This document shows, one piece after another, positions 1-8,424 of a stretch of DNA of 64,000 nucleotides. Location of the stretch: the NCBI RefSeq assembly GCF_016862175.1, contig NZ_BOML01000056.1:1-64000 (forward strand), read 5' to 3'. The notes below the pieces were generated by a model. That model did not search any database. It had not been told where the DNA came from and saw only the letters and a program-made list of their open reading frames with translations. Position 1 is the first letter of the stretch. Every line of letters starts with the position of its first letter. The position numbers and the translations under genes are program-made. The stretch comes from Paractinoplanes durhamensis (GTDB taxonomy: Bacteria; Actinomycetota; Actinomycetes; Mycobacteriales; Micromonosporaceae).

Positions 1-49
1 GGCTGAACGGCGCGACGACGACCGGCGGTGCTGTCGCGCCGAAGAGCGG

Positions 50-838
50 TCAGTGGACCGGGGTTTGGGCTACGGCCAAGAAATGGGCGCTTGCGTTGAT
101 CAGGTGCGGGTCCTGCTCGGTCAAGCGGGCTCCGCGGATGGCCGCCTCGACCAGGCCGTCGAACGCGGCCATGCCGGCGGTGTCCAGCGCCGCCCACGTC
201 GGGCCCTCGACGCCGTAGACGATCACGTCGTTGACGCCGGCCGTGCGGACCTCGGCCACCAACTCGTCGGCGGTGTGGAAGTGGGACGGCAGGAAACCGA
301 CGTGACCGTCGTAGGAGCCGGTCGTCATCACCGCCCGCAGCGAAGGCTCCGCGTCGGCGGTCAGGTTGCCGTCGCTGCCCATCTCCAGCAAGGTCAGGTA
401 GCGGCTGATGCCGGCCGCCACCAGCAGGCCGCCGGGGCGCAGCACGCGGACCGCCTCGGCCAAGGATCGTGCGCGGTCGGCGGACTCGGTCAGGTGGTAG
501 AGCGGGCCCAGCAACATCACCACGTCGGCGGTCCGGTCGGGGGCGTCCAGAGCGCGGGCGTCGCCCAGCTGCGCGGTGACGCCGGGCAACTGGGCGGAGG
601 CTTCCACGTGGGCCGGCACCGGGTCGATCACCTGGACGTCGTGGCCGTCGGCGGCCAGCCATGCGGCGTGCACCCCGGTGGCGCCGCCCACGTCGAGGAT
701 GCGCAGCGGCGCGGCGGGCAGGTGGCGTCGGATCAGCTCCTGGGTGCGCAGGAACTCCAGCCGGCCGTGCGGGGAGCGGTGCAGCCTCGTGTCCTCGATG
801 AGGTCGGTGCCGTAGTGCTCGATCAGATCGCCGGTCAT
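50..838 (-). CDS. class I SAM-dependent methyltransferase
   Basis: This 262-residue protein has a Rossmann methyltransferase core. The AdoMet-binding motif I reads LRILDVGGATGVHAAWLA, followed by an acidic end of strand 2 (VQVIDP), a motif around GDARALDAPDRTADVVMLLGPLYHL and the VLRPGGLLVAA loop of methyltransferase type 11 proteins. The substrate is not apparent. I start at the ATG at 838 because GAGGGG lies just upstream; a longer upstream reading frame has no such site. It is followed on the left only by about 50 bp of window edge. It runs in the same direction as the ligase gene at 939-1907, with about 100 bp between them, so it may be the last gene of that transcript. Confidence 0.85.
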   Translation of the reverse strand: MTGDLIEHYGTDLIEDTRLHRSPHGRLEFLRTQELIRRHLPAAPLRILDVGGATGVHAAWLAADGHDVQVIDPVPAHVEASAQLPGVTAQLGDARALDAPDRTADVVMLLGPLYHLTESADRARSLAEAVRVLRPGGLLVAAGISRYLTLLEMGSDGNLTADAEPSLRAVMTTGSYDGHVGFLPSHFHTADELVAEVRTAGVNDVIVYGVEGPTWAALDTAGMAAFDGLVEAAIRGARLTEQDPHLINASAHFLAVAQTPVH

Positions 839-938
839 CGTGTCCCCTCGATCAGACGCTGGGGCAGGGCAGCCGCGGGCAGTCGCCGCTGCGGTTATCG
901 GTCCTGGCCTGCGGATCACATGGGAGGGAGGCGAGGAC

Positions 939-1907
939 CTAAGCCCGTGCCACCGCTCGGGTGACCAGCGTCGCCAGGATGTTGCCCAGGTCGAGGCCGG
1001 CTGCTTGGACCGCCAGCGGCAGCAGCGAGGTCTCGGTCATGCCGGGTGAGACGTTGATGCCCAGCACCTGGGGGGATCCGTCGTCGGCGACGATCAGGTC
1101 GACCCGGGACAGGTCGCGCAGGCCGAGGGCCTTGTGCGCGGCCAGGGCCGTCTCGGCGACGCGCGCCGCCACCTCCGCGTCGAGGCGGGCGGGAGCGTGC
1201 CAGGTGGTCAGGCCGGCCGTGTAGCGGGCCGCGTAGTCGTAGACGCCGTCGCGGGGGACGATCTCCACGATCGGCAGCGCCTCGGGGCCGTTGCCCAGGT
1301 CGACTATGGAGACTGCCACATCCTTGCCGGGGACGAACTTCTCGACCAGGGCGGTGGAGTCGTAGGCGAAGCAGCCGACCATCGCCGGCGGGAGGTCGGT
1401 GTCTTCCCGGACCACCGCGGCACCGAGGCCGGAGCCACCCTGGGCGGGCTTGACCATCAGCGGCAGGCCGAGGCGGTCGACGATGCGGTCGAGGACCGCC
1501 ACCGCGCCGAGCTCGGAGAAGCGGTCGTGCGGCAGGGCCACCCAGTCGGGGGTGGGGATGCCGGCCTCGCGGAGCATCGACTTCGCCGACGGCTTGTCCC
1601 ACGCCAGGCGGGAAGCTCGCGCGTCGCAGCCGACGTAGGGGATGCCGCACAGGTCGAGGACGCCGCGCAGCGAGCCGTCCTCGCCGGTGGCGCCGTGCAG
1701 GGCGATGACGACCGCGTCGGGCGGATCCTCCTGCAGGGTCGGCAGCAGGGAGACGTCGGCGTCGCGCATCTCGGCGTGCACGCCGACGGCTTTCAACGCG
1801 TCGAGGACGCGGCGGCCGGAGCGCAGGGACACGTCCCGCTCATAGGAGAGGCCACCGGCCAGAACCATTACTCGCACATCGTCACCACTAGCCATGGGAA
1901 GGATCAT
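939..1907 (-). CDS. D-alanine--D-alanine ligase-like ATP-grasp protein
   Basis: The 322-residue product has the N-terminal Ddl fold (VLAGGLSYERDVSLRSG, ALHGATGEDGSLRGVLDL) and ATP-grasp domain (LPLMVKPAQGGSGLGA, FVPGKDVAV, LSRVDLIVADDG, INVSPGMTETSLLP). Family members join two D-alanines for peptidoglycan precursors in the cytoplasm. The metal-binding E-x-N of Ddl (for example LEANTSPGMT in E. coli DdlB) reads LGINVSPGMT here, so the glutamate is a glycine; activity or specificity may differ. The ATG at 1907 overlaps the stop of the upstream aminotransferase gene as ATGA, suggesting translational coupling; an ATG at 1895 is also possible. A second canonical Ddl elsewhere in the genome would be expected. 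Confidence 0.85.
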   Translation of the reverse strand: MILPMASGDDVRVMVLAGGLSYERDVSLRSGRRVLDALKAVGVHAEMRDADVSLLPTLQEDPPDAVVIALHGATGEDGSLRGVLDLCGIPYVGCDARASRLAWDKPSAKSMLREAGIPTPDWVALPHDRFSELGAVAVLDRIVDRLGLPLMVKPAQGGSGLGAAVVREDTDLPPAMVGCFAYDSTALVEKFVPGKDVAVSIVDLGNGPEALPIVEIVPRDGVYDYAARYTAGLTTWHAPARLDAEVAARVAETALAAHKALGLRDLSRVDLIVADDGSPQVLGINVSPGMTETSLLPLAVQAAGLDLGNILATLVTRAVARA

Positions 1908-3211
1908 GCCAAGTCGGGGCCGGGCGCGTCGGCGGCGGCATTGCCGCGTCGGCGGTGGTGGGCCTGGCCGGCGGCACCGAAGACGGCGCGCATCGCCAAC
2001 TCCTGCTCCATGACCCCGGCCAGGCGGCGGACGCCCTCGCGGAGACGCTCGGGGCTGGAGAACGAGAAGTTGAGGCGCATGTTGCCGGTGCCGGTGCCAT
2101 CGGCGTAGAAGCCGGTGCCGGGAACGTAGGCCACCCGGGCGGCGATGGCGCGCGGCATCATCGCTTTCGAGTCGAGGCCCTCGGGCAGGGTGGCCCAGAC
2201 GAACAGGCCGCCGGTCGGGTGGGTCCAGGTGGTGCCGGCGGGCATCAGGTCGTGCAGGGCCGACAGGAGGGCGTCGCGGCGCTCCCGGTAGATCTCGCGA
2301 TACGACTTGACCTGCTCGCGCCACGGCATGGTGGTCAGGTATTGCGTTACCGCGGCCTGGGCGAAGGCGCTCGGGCAGAGCACGTTGGCCTCGCTCATCA
2401 TGACCAGCTTTTCCCGGACGGCGTGCGGCGCGAGGATCCAGCCGACGCGCAGGCCGGGGGCGAAGGTCTTGGAGAACGTGCTCACGTAGAAGACGCCCTC
2501 GCGGCGGCGGGCCCGCAGCGGGAGCGGGGCGTCGCCCTCGAAGGACAACAGGCCGTACGGATCGTCCTCCACCACCAGCAGGCCGGCCCGTTCGCAGATG
2601 TCGAGAACCTGCTCGCGGCGTTCCTCCGAGAGGGTGACACCGGCCGGATTTTGGAAGGTCGGGATCGTGTAGAGGAACTTGGCGCGCCGGCCGGAGCGGG
2701 CGATCGCGGCGATCGCCTCCTCGAGGGCCGCCGGGATCATGCCGTCGTCGTCCATCGGCACGTGGTGGACCTGGGCCTGGGCGGCCTGGAAGACACCGAG
2801 AGCGCCGACGTAGCTGGGACCCTCGGCGAGGACCACGTCGCCCGGGTCGAGGAAGAGCCGGGCCAGGAGGTCGAGTGCCTGCTGGCCGCCGACGGTGACC
2901 ACCACGTCGTCGGGGGAGGCGCCGTGGATGCCGGAGAGCGCCATCACCTCGCAGATGCGTTCGCGCAGGTCGACGTTGCCCTGGCCGATGCTGTATTGCA
3001 AACTGACCGCGCCGTGCTCGGAGCCGAGGCGGCCGAGCATCTCGCCGACCGCGTCGAGCGGGAGGGCGGCGATGTAGGGCGCGCCACCGGCCAGCGACAC
3101 GACCTCGGGACGACTTGCGACGGCGAAGAGAGCTCGGATCTCCGAGGTGGTCATGCCGCGCACGCGACGTGCGTAGACGTCGGTGTAGTCGTCCTGGGTT
3201 GTGCCGGTCAT
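1904..3211 (-). CDS. PLP-dependent class I/II aminotransferase
   Basis: The 435-residue protein is a fold-type I PLP enzyme. It has SLAGGAPYIAALPLD at the N terminus, LQYSIGQGNVDLRERI, the TVGGQQALDLLARLFLDPGD cofactor-binding region, YTIPTFQNPAG (Asn188), VVEDDPYG (Asp216/217) and the Schiff-base lysine in STFSKTFAPGLRVGW (Lys248). The pattern resembles 2-aminoadipate aminotransferase and MocR-type aminotransferase domains, but there is no GntR domain. A GAGGTGAG site precedes the ATG. It forms an apparent two-gene unit with the downstream Ddl-like gene; a link to D-amino-acid or peptidoglycan metabolism is inference from that neighbour only. Confidence 0.88.
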   Translation of the reverse strand: MTGTTQDDYTDVYARRVRGMTTSEIRALFAVASRPEVVSLAGGAPYIAALPLDAVGEMLGRLGSEHGAVSLQYSIGQGNVDLRERICEVMALSGIHGASPDDVVVTVGGQQALDLLARLFLDPGDVVLAEGPSYVGALGVFQAAQAQVHHVPMDDDGMIPAALEEAIAAIARSGRRAKFLYTIPTFQNPAGVTLSEERREQVLDICERAGLLVVEDDPYGLLSFEGDAPLPLRARRREGVFYVSTFSKTFAPGLRVGWILAPHAVREKLVMMSEANVLCPSAFAQAAVTQYLTTMPWREQVKSYREIYRERRDALLSALHDLMPAGTTWTHPTGGLFVWATLPEGLDSKAMMPRAIAARVAYVPGTGFYADGTGTGNMRLNFSFSSPERLREGVRRLAGVMEQELAMRAVFGAAGQAHHRRRGNAAADAPGPDLA

Positions 3212-3285
3212 GCGGCTCTCACCTCACCCAAAGCAAAGTCGGAAGTAGGTCGATCGTAGTCGGGGAGGTCGAAGGGGGCCTCAAG

Positions 3286-3294
3286 TTATCCACA
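3286..3294 (+). promoter_or_regulatory. DnaA box (perfect TTATCCACA)
   Basis: The nine bases TTATCCACA match the E. coli DnaA box consensus exactly. The site lies in the 215-bp intergenic region between the divergent aminotransferase and GNAT genes. By synteny the origin should lie to the left of this window, so a titration or regulatory site is plausible. A single 9-mer can also occur by chance. Confidence 0.4.
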
Positions 3295-3426
3295 GGGTGG
3301 ATGGTGGGGGATGCCCGACCTGGGTCCGTTCATGGATTTTGCGGCGTAGGATCCTCCGCGGGGCACGGGCTAGGCACGAGGACAGGACCGTCGCCCGGGA
3401 CTGGTCGCCTGCCGTGGGGGGATTCC

Positions 3427-4095
3427 GTGTCGCGTCGCCTGGTCAACCTCACGCTGGACACCCTCGAAGATCTTCCGAGGCCGTGCCGGCAGTGTGTTTT
3501 CTGGGAGCTCGACCCGGTCTCCGCAGAGCGCGCATGTGCCTCCGGCGACCCCGGCCTCGAGAAGGAGGCCTGGGTGTCGCAGACCCTGCTGGAGTGGGGA
3601 TCCTGCGGCAAGCTGGCGTACGTCGACGGCATGCCGGCGGGCTTCGTGATGTATGCGCCGCCCGCCTACGTGCCCCGCTCGATGGCCTTCCCCACGTCCC
3701 CGGTGAGCGCCGACGCGGCGCTCCTGATGACCGCGCACGTGGTGGCCGCGTTCGCCGGCGGCGGCCTCGGCCGGATGCTGGTGCAGGGCGTGGCCCGCGA
3801 TCTGACCAAGCGTGGCGTGAAGGCGATCGAGGCGTTCGGCGACGCGAAGTTCGGCGAGGCCGACGAGGAGCAGAAGACCGGCTGTGTCGCGCCGGTCGAC
3901 TTCTTCCTCTCGGTCGGCTTCAAGACGGTCCGCCCGCATCCCCGCTTCCCGCGGATGCGGCTCGAGTTGCGCACGGCGCTGTCGTGGAAGTCCGACGTCG
4001 AGTACGCGCTGGAGAAGCTCCTCGGCTCGATGAGCCCGGAGACGTTGCTGCGGCCGGTCCGCCCGGCCGCCGCAACGCGCAGCGTGGAGAACTGA
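3427..4095 (+). CDS. GNAT family N-acetyltransferase
   Basis: The 222-residue product carries a GNAT core: KLAYVDGMPAGFVMYAPP (strand 4), LMTAHVVAAFAGGGLGRMLVQGVARDLTKRG (acetyl-CoA binding loop and helix) and FFLSVGFKTVRPHPRFPRMRLEL. The N-terminal segment has a CRQCVFWEL cysteine pair. The GTG at 3427 is preceded by a run of G residues (GGGGGG), and upstream codons look intergenic. It is convergent with cwlM. A protein of this type sits between parB and cwlM in many actinobacteria (Rv3916c position in M. tuberculosis). The acceptor substrate is unknown. Confidence 0.8.
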   Translation: MSRRLVNLTLDTLEDLPRPCRQCVFWELDPVSAERACASGDPGLEKEAWVSQTLLEWGSCGKLAYVDGMPAGFVMYAPPAYVPRSMAFPTSPVSADAALLMTAHVVAAFAGGGLGRMLVQGVARDLTKRGVKAIEAFGDAKFGEADEEQKTGCVAPVDFFLSVGFKTVRPHPRFPRMRLELRTALSWKSDVEYALEKLLGSMSPETLLRPVRPAAATRSVEN

Positions 4096-5241
4096 TCAGG
4101 CCTTGTTGGCCAGTGCCACCCGCAGCTGGCGCACGTCGATCGAGCCGGTGGGCACGTCGATCTCGACCGGGTAATACATTCGCTGCACGGCGGCCAGGAT
4201 CGCCTCGACGATCTGCTCGCGGAACAGCGGGTTGATCAGCCGGTCGCGGTCGGTCGGCGAGGTCAGGTAGCCCAGGTCGACCCGCACGGCCGGCATCTTG
4301 GTCAGGCGCAGCAGCTCCCACGTCTTGGCGTGGATGCGGCAGTCCCGCATGCCGGTGCGCACCACGATCTCGCGCTGCACCAGGTTGGCCAGCCGCTCAC
4401 CGACCGTCGAGCTCAGGCCGCTGCCGGTGCCGTAGTGGTAGGTCGCGACACCGTGCGCCGCCTCGTTCTCGTGGCCGTCGAGGTGCAGCGAGATCAGCAG
4501 ATCGGCGCCGAGGCTGTTGGCCAGGCCGGCGCGCTCGGCGCCGGACAGCGGGGCGGCCGGCTGCGGACCGCGGGTCAGGTGCACCCGCATGCCGGCCGCG
4601 GCGAGCCGGCCCTCCAGCCGGGAGGCCAGGTCGAACACCAGGTCGGCTTCGGTCCAGCGCAGCGGGCCGTCGGGCACCACGACGCCGAGGTCCGCGCCGC
4701 CGTGGCCCGGGTCGATCACGATGGTCTTGCCCATCAGGTTGGTGCCGGCCTGCCGGAAGGCCTCGCTCTCGCGAAGCCACTGCGGGCGGCCGCCGACGAC
4801 CTTGCGGCCGAGCCGGCCCAGTGCCTTCATGGTCTGCGGGCCGCACGAGCCGTCCGGGCTGAGCCCCACCTCGCGCTGGAACTGGGCGACCGCGCGAGCG
4901 GTGCGCGGGCCGTAGATCGAGTCGGCGCGACCGGCGTCATACCCCATCTCCAGCATCCGCTCCTGCAGCGTTCGCACGTCCTCGCCGACCAGCGCGTTGG
5001 GCACCGAGTGGAACAGCGTGCGGGCACCGAGCCGCCAGCGGGCCGCGTCGAGCGCGCCCCACGTCTCGTCGCCGACCAGGCCGTCGATGCCGATGCCGCG
5101 GCTCTGCTGGAAGGCGCGCACCGCCGTATCCATATCTTCGTCGAAGACGTCGGACGCGGTATCGAGGAGTTCCAGTCCGACCAGGATGGATCGGATCTCG
5201 GCAACGGCGGGGCCGTTGTCTCCACGTCGGATGGAACGCAC
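4096..5241 (-). CDS. cwlM: CwlM-like N-acetylmuramoyl-L-alanine amidase with two peptidoglycan-binding domains
   Basis: The 381-residue protein has two PG_binding_1 domains (IRRGDNGPAVAEIRSIL...GLVGDETWGAL; RTLQERMLEMGYDAG...GPQTMKAL) followed by an Amidase_3 domain. The zinc ligands are visible in VIDPGHGGADLG, RWTEADLVFDLA and ISLHLDGHEN. The usual catalytic glutamate near the C terminus reads VRVDLGYL, an aspartate. No signal peptide is seen, as in mycobacterial CwlM, which acts in the cytoplasm as a phosphorylation-controlled activator of MurA; whether it does so here is inference. The GTG at 5241 follows CAGGGAG. The position next to trxA-trxB is the conserved actinobacterial one. Confidence 0.88.
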   Translation of the reverse strand: MRSIRRGDNGPAVAEIRSILVGLELLDTASDVFDEDMDTAVRAFQQSRGIGIDGLVGDETWGALDAARWRLGARTLFHSVPNALVGEDVRTLQERMLEMGYDAGRADSIYGPRTARAVAQFQREVGLSPDGSCGPQTMKALGRLGRKVVGGRPQWLRESEAFRQAGTNLMGKTIVIDPGHGGADLGVVVPDGPLRWTEADLVFDLASRLEGRLAAAGMRVHLTRGPQPAAPLSGAERAGLANSLGADLLISLHLDGHENEAAHGVATYHYGTGSGLSSTVGERLANLVQREIVVRTGMRDCRIHAKTWELLRLTKMPAVRVDLGYLTSPTDRDRLINPLFREQIVEAILAAVQRMYYPVEIDVPTGSIDVRQLRVALANKA

Positions 5242-5335
5242 GCGCAACTCCCTGAAGAGGAAAGGCAGAACGACTTCGGAGCGTACTCTGCGGCTGCCGC
5301 CCGCACCCGTCGGCGAATCCCGCGCGGGGGACGGC

Positions 5336-5367
5336 AACGCCCCGCACCCTCAGGGATGCGGGGCGTT
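5336..5367. terminator. hairpin between trxA and cwlM
   Basis: A perfect 11-bp stem (AACGCCCCGCA pairs with TGCGGGGCGTT) has a 10-base loop. It lies 13 bp downstream of the trxA stop, before cwlM. There is no U tract, so it may be a weak terminator, an mRNA-stabilising hairpin or an attenuator that lowers cwlM expression from the trxB-trxA transcript. Confidence 0.55.
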
Positions 5368-5379
5368 ACGACGACGGGC

Positions 5380-5703
5380 TCAGAGAGCCGATTCGATGAA
5401 GTTGACGAGGGCACTCTTGGGCTTGGCACCGGTCACCGAGTTGACCGGCTCGCCGCCCTTGAAGATGGTCAGCGTGGGCACCGACATCACCCGGTAGGCG
5501 CGCGTGGTCTCCGGGTTCTCGTCGATGTTGACGCTGACGATCTGGACCTGGTCGCCCATTTCCTTGGCGATCTCGTTGAGCAGCGGGTCGACCTTCTTGC
5601 AGGGCATGCACCAGTCCGCCCAGAAATCCACCAACACCGGCTTGTCGGACTGCAGCACGTCGCTCACGAATGAGGCGTCGGTGACCGCCTTGCCTGCTCC
5701 CAC
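5380..5703 (-). CDS. trxA: thioredoxin
   Basis: The 107-residue protein has the thioredoxin fold with the redox site in VDFWADWCMPCKK (Cys32, Cys35), the cis-proline loop SVPTLTIFKGG and normal family length. It reduces disulfides in the cytoplasm and is recharged by the TrxB encoded just upstream. The dipeptide between the cysteines is Met-Pro instead of the usual Gly-Pro. The GTG at 5703 follows AGGAGGG, which overlaps the trxB stop region, so trxB and trxA form one operon. Confidence 0.95.
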   Translation of the reverse strand: MGAGKAVTDASFVSDVLQSDKPVLVDFWADWCMPCKKVDPLLNEIAKEMGDQVQIVSVNIDENPETTRAYRVMSVPTLTIFKGGEPVNSVTGAKPKSALVNFIESAL

Positions 5704-5713
5704 TGGGACCCTC

Positions 5714-6673
5714 CTACAGCTCTACGAATGAGGCGATGAAACGCTCGGCGTCGAGCGCCGCGGCACAACCGGTGCCGGAGGCCGTGATGGCCTGACGATA
5801 GGTGTGGTCGACGAGGTCGCCGGCCGCGAACACGCCGGGCACGTTGGTGCGAGTCGACGGCGAGTCGACCTTGACGTAGCCCTCGTCGTCCAGCTCGACC
5901 TGGCCCTTGAAGAGCTCGCTGCGCGGGTCGTGCCCGATCGCCACGAACACGCCGGTCACGTCGAGGACCTTGGTCTCGCCGGTCTTCAGGTTTTTCACCC
6001 GGGCGCCGACGACCTTGCCGTCGTCGCCGAGGATCTCCTCGACCGCGGAGTCCCACTCGACCTTGATCTTCTCGTTGCTCAGCGCGCGCACCTGCATGAC
6101 CTTGCTGGCCCGGAACGAGTCGCGCCGGTGCACGATGGTGACCGACTCGGCGAAGCGGGTGAGGAAGGTCGCCTCCTCCATCGCCGAGTCGCCGCCGCCC
6201 ACCACGATGATGTGCTGGTTGCGGAAGAAGAAGCCGTCACAGGTCGCACACGACGAGACGCCGTGGCCGAGCAGCTCCTGCTCGCCGGGGATGCCGATCG
6301 GCCGCCAGGCCGAACCGGTGGCGAGGATCACGGCCCGCGCGAAGTATTCCTTGTCGCCGACCCAGACCGTCTTGAGGCCCTCGGTGCCGGCCTCGGTGGG
6401 CTTGTCGCCCAGCTCGACGCGGGTCACGTCGTCGGTGATGAACTCGGCGCCGAACTTCTCGGCCTGCGCACGCATGTTGTCCATCAGCTCGGGACCCATG
6501 ATCCCGTCCCGGTGACCGGGGAAGTTTTCCACCTCGGTGGTGGTCATCAGCGCGCCACCGGACTGCACGCCCTCGATCACCAGGGGCTTGAGATTGGCCC
6601 GGGCCGCGTACAGCGCCGCGGTGTAGCCGGACGGCCCCGAACCGATGATGATCAGATTGCGGACCTCGTCCAC
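5714..6673 (-). CDS. trxB: thioredoxin-disulfide reductase
   Basis: The 319-residue flavoprotein transfers electrons from NADPH to thioredoxin. It shows the FAD motif LIIIGSGPSGYTAALYAARA, the redox-active CATC (Cys142, Cys145), the NADPH motif IIVVGGGDSAMEEATFLTR with HRRDSFRAS, and the C-terminal FAD motif GVFAAGDLVDHTYRQAITASGTGC. I place the start at the GTG at 6673, which has AGGAGT upstream and gives family length; the frame stays open further 5' only in sequence that looks non-coding. It is the first gene of trxB-trxA. Confidence 0.95.
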   Translation of the reverse strand: MDEVRNLIIIGSGPSGYTAALYAARANLKPLVIEGVQSGGALMTTTEVENFPGHRDGIMGPELMDNMRAQAEKFGAEFITDDVTRVELGDKPTEAGTEGLKTVWVGDKEYFARAVILATGSAWRPIGIPGEQELLGHGVSSCATCDGFFFRNQHIIVVGGGDSAMEEATFLTRFAESVTIVHRRDSFRASKVMQVRALSNEKIKVEWDSAVEEILGDDGKVVGARVKNLKTGETKVLDVTGVFVAIGHDPRSELFKGQVELDDEGYVKVDSPSTRTNVPGVFAAGDLVDHTYRQAITASGTGCAAALDAERFIASFVEL

Positions 6674-6795
6674 TGCCGACTCCTGTCGTCTGTATTCGCC
6701 GGGTGGTCTCGGCGACACTGCACGCTGAAACGCCATGCTAGGCACAAGGCATTCCCGCCCGCGCGGGTCGTGGCCGACCTCACCGGGGGTGTCGC

Positions 6796-7740
6796 TCAGC
6801 GTACCGGTGACTTGCCCAGGGTGTCCGCGTCGCCGCCGGTGCCGCACTTCGAACCGGACGCCCACGCCCAGCTGCCGTTCTCGGCGCTGAACCGGACCAC
6901 GACCGCCGGGGAGCCGTTGAACCGGGCGAAGTCCACCGACTGGGCGTAAATGGCGCCGCCGGAGTTTTCCGCGGCGATCGCGTCGAGGCACTCCTGCAGC
7001 GCGGTCGGCTCCCGCAGACGGCTCAACACGTCCCGCTCGGCGACCGAGCTTCCGCCGCTGTCCAGACCGGGAGCGGCCAGGGGCGAATTCTGCGACTCCA
7101 GGGCGCCGGACGCCGAATATGACCCCGGCGGAGCGACGACCAGGTTGTCGGCGGAGTAGTCGGTGCCGGAGGAGAGCAGCTGCGGGCCGGCGGGCATCGC
7201 GGCGGCGTCCTTCTGGGTCCTGGCCTCGCCGGCGGCGCTGCTCGTGGCGCTGTCGTTCGACGACTCGCGGCCGGCCAGGTAGTCGAGGCCGAAGCCGACG
7301 AAGGCGATCACGCCGGCGGCGATGGCGATCGGGGTGGCCCAGCGCAATCTCCGCGACGGGCCGGCCTTGCTGCCGCGCTTCCGCTCGGTTTGCTTTTCTT
7401 GCGGTACGCCGTGGCCAGGGTCATCGCGGACCAGGGTCAGGTGGGGCGCCGGGGGTGCGGCCGGCTCGGCGGAGATCGGGGTCGGTGCGGCGATCGAGGA
7501 GGCCAGCGCCGCATCCAGCCGGGCGATGACGTCGGCGGGCATCGGCTCCGGCTCGAAGCGGCCCAGCTCGGCGCTCACCGCGGCCATCCCGCCGCTCAGC
7601 GACTCGTAGGCGGCCTGCCAGGCGGGGTCATCGGCGATCAGGGTGGCCACGACGGACTCGTCCGGCGTGCCGGACAGAGCACCGCCGATGTAGTCCGCCA
7701 GCAGGTCGATGTCGACCTCGCGGAACTCGGCCCCGGTCAC
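6796..7740 (-). CDS. membrane-anchored anti-sigma factor, SigM partner
   Basis: The 314-residue protein has an N-terminal domain with DLLADYIGGALSGTPDESVVATLIADDPAWQAAY, one membrane helix at about residues 134-155 after an Arg/Lys-rich stretch, and a Ser/Ala-rich extracytoplasmic part ending in a folded region with two cysteines. This matches the arrangement of anti-sigma-M proteins, which hold SigM at the membrane. The GTG start overlaps the sigM stop as GTGA. It occupies the Rv3912 (RsmA) position between sigM and trxB. No zinc-binding HxxxCxxC motif is visible, so it is not a ZAS-type anti-sigma factor. Confidence 0.8.
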   Translation of the reverse strand: MTGAEFREVDIDLLADYIGGALSGTPDESVVATLIADDPAWQAAYESLSGGMAAVSAELGRFEPEPMPADVIARLDAALASSIAAPTPISAEPAAPPAPHLTLVRDDPGHGVPQEKQTERKRGSKAGPSRRLRWATPIAIAAGVIAFVGFGLDYLAGRESSNDSATSSAAGEARTQKDAAAMPAGPQLLSSGTDYSADNLVVAPPGSYSASGALESQNSPLAAPGLDSGGSSVAERDVLSRLREPTALQECLDAIAAENSGGAIYAQSVDFARFNGSPAVVVRFSAENGSWAWASGSKCGTGGDADTLGKSPVR

Positions 7741-8390
7741 CTCTGCTCCCTCCGCTCGTTCGCCTGTGGTCCGGATGGGACGGTCTGCGCCGCATTCCGG
7801 TTCCCGTGACTCTGGTCTCCCCCGGTGCGCAGGTGGCCCAGGGCCAGCGCCATCCGGGCCCGGCCGCGCGCGCAGCGGCTCTTGATCGTGCCCTCGGCCA
7901 CCCCGAGGATCTCGGCCGCCTCGGCGACCGGGTAGCCCTGCACGTCGACCAGGACGATCGCGGCGCGCTGCTCGGCCGGCAGGTCGGCCAGCGCCTGCCG
8001 CACCACCAGGGCGGTGTCGTGGTCCTCGGCGGGTGCGGCCGGCTCGGGCCCGGTGGGCCGGTCGTCGTCGGCGCGGTTGCCGTCGGGCAGCGGCACGGTC
8101 GGGTGGGCCTGGCGGCGGCGGATCCGGTCGAGGCAGGCGTTGACCACGATGCGGTGCAGCCAGGTCGTGACGGCCGAGTCGCCGCGGAACTTGGCGGCGT
8201 TGCGATGCGCGTTGAGCAGCGCGTCCTGGACCGCGTCGGCGGCTTCCTCGCGGTCGCCGACGGTGCGCATCGCGACCGCCCAGAGCCGGTCGCGATGCCG
8301 CCGGACGATCTCGCCGAACGCCTCCGTGTCACCCTCGAGATGGGCGCGCAGGAGGTCGGCGTCGCTCAGCGCACCGTCCCCGGAACTCAT
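7737..8390 (-). CDS. sigM: ECF RNA polymerase sigma factor SigM
   Basis: The 217-residue protein has sigma region 2 (GDTEAFGEIVRRHRDRLWAVA, EEAADAVQDALLNAHRNAAKF, TWLHRIVVNACLDRIRR) and region 4 (LPAEQRAAIVLVDVQGYPVAEAAEILGVAEGTIKSRCARGRARM). Context (murJ, pseudokinase, anti-sigma, trxB, trxA) identifies it as SigM, a stress sigma factor in mycobacteria. The C terminus has a hydrophilic tail of about 35 residues beyond region 4. It is translationally coupled to the anti-sigma gene downstream and follows the pseudokinase gene by 34 bp. Confidence 0.9.
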   Translation of the reverse strand: MSSGDGALSDADLLRAHLEGDTEAFGEIVRRHRDRLWAVAMRTVGDREEAADAVQDALLNAHRNAAKFRGDSAVTTWLHRIVVNACLDRIRRRQAHPTVPLPDGNRADDDRPTGPEPAAPAEDHDTALVVRQALADLPAEQRAAIVLVDVQGYPVAEAAEILGVAEGTIKSRCARGRARMALALGHLRTGGDQSHGNRNAAQTVPSGPQANERREQR

Positions 8391-8424
8391 CCGAGCAATC
8401 TATCCGGGCCAACCCAGGCAGGGC

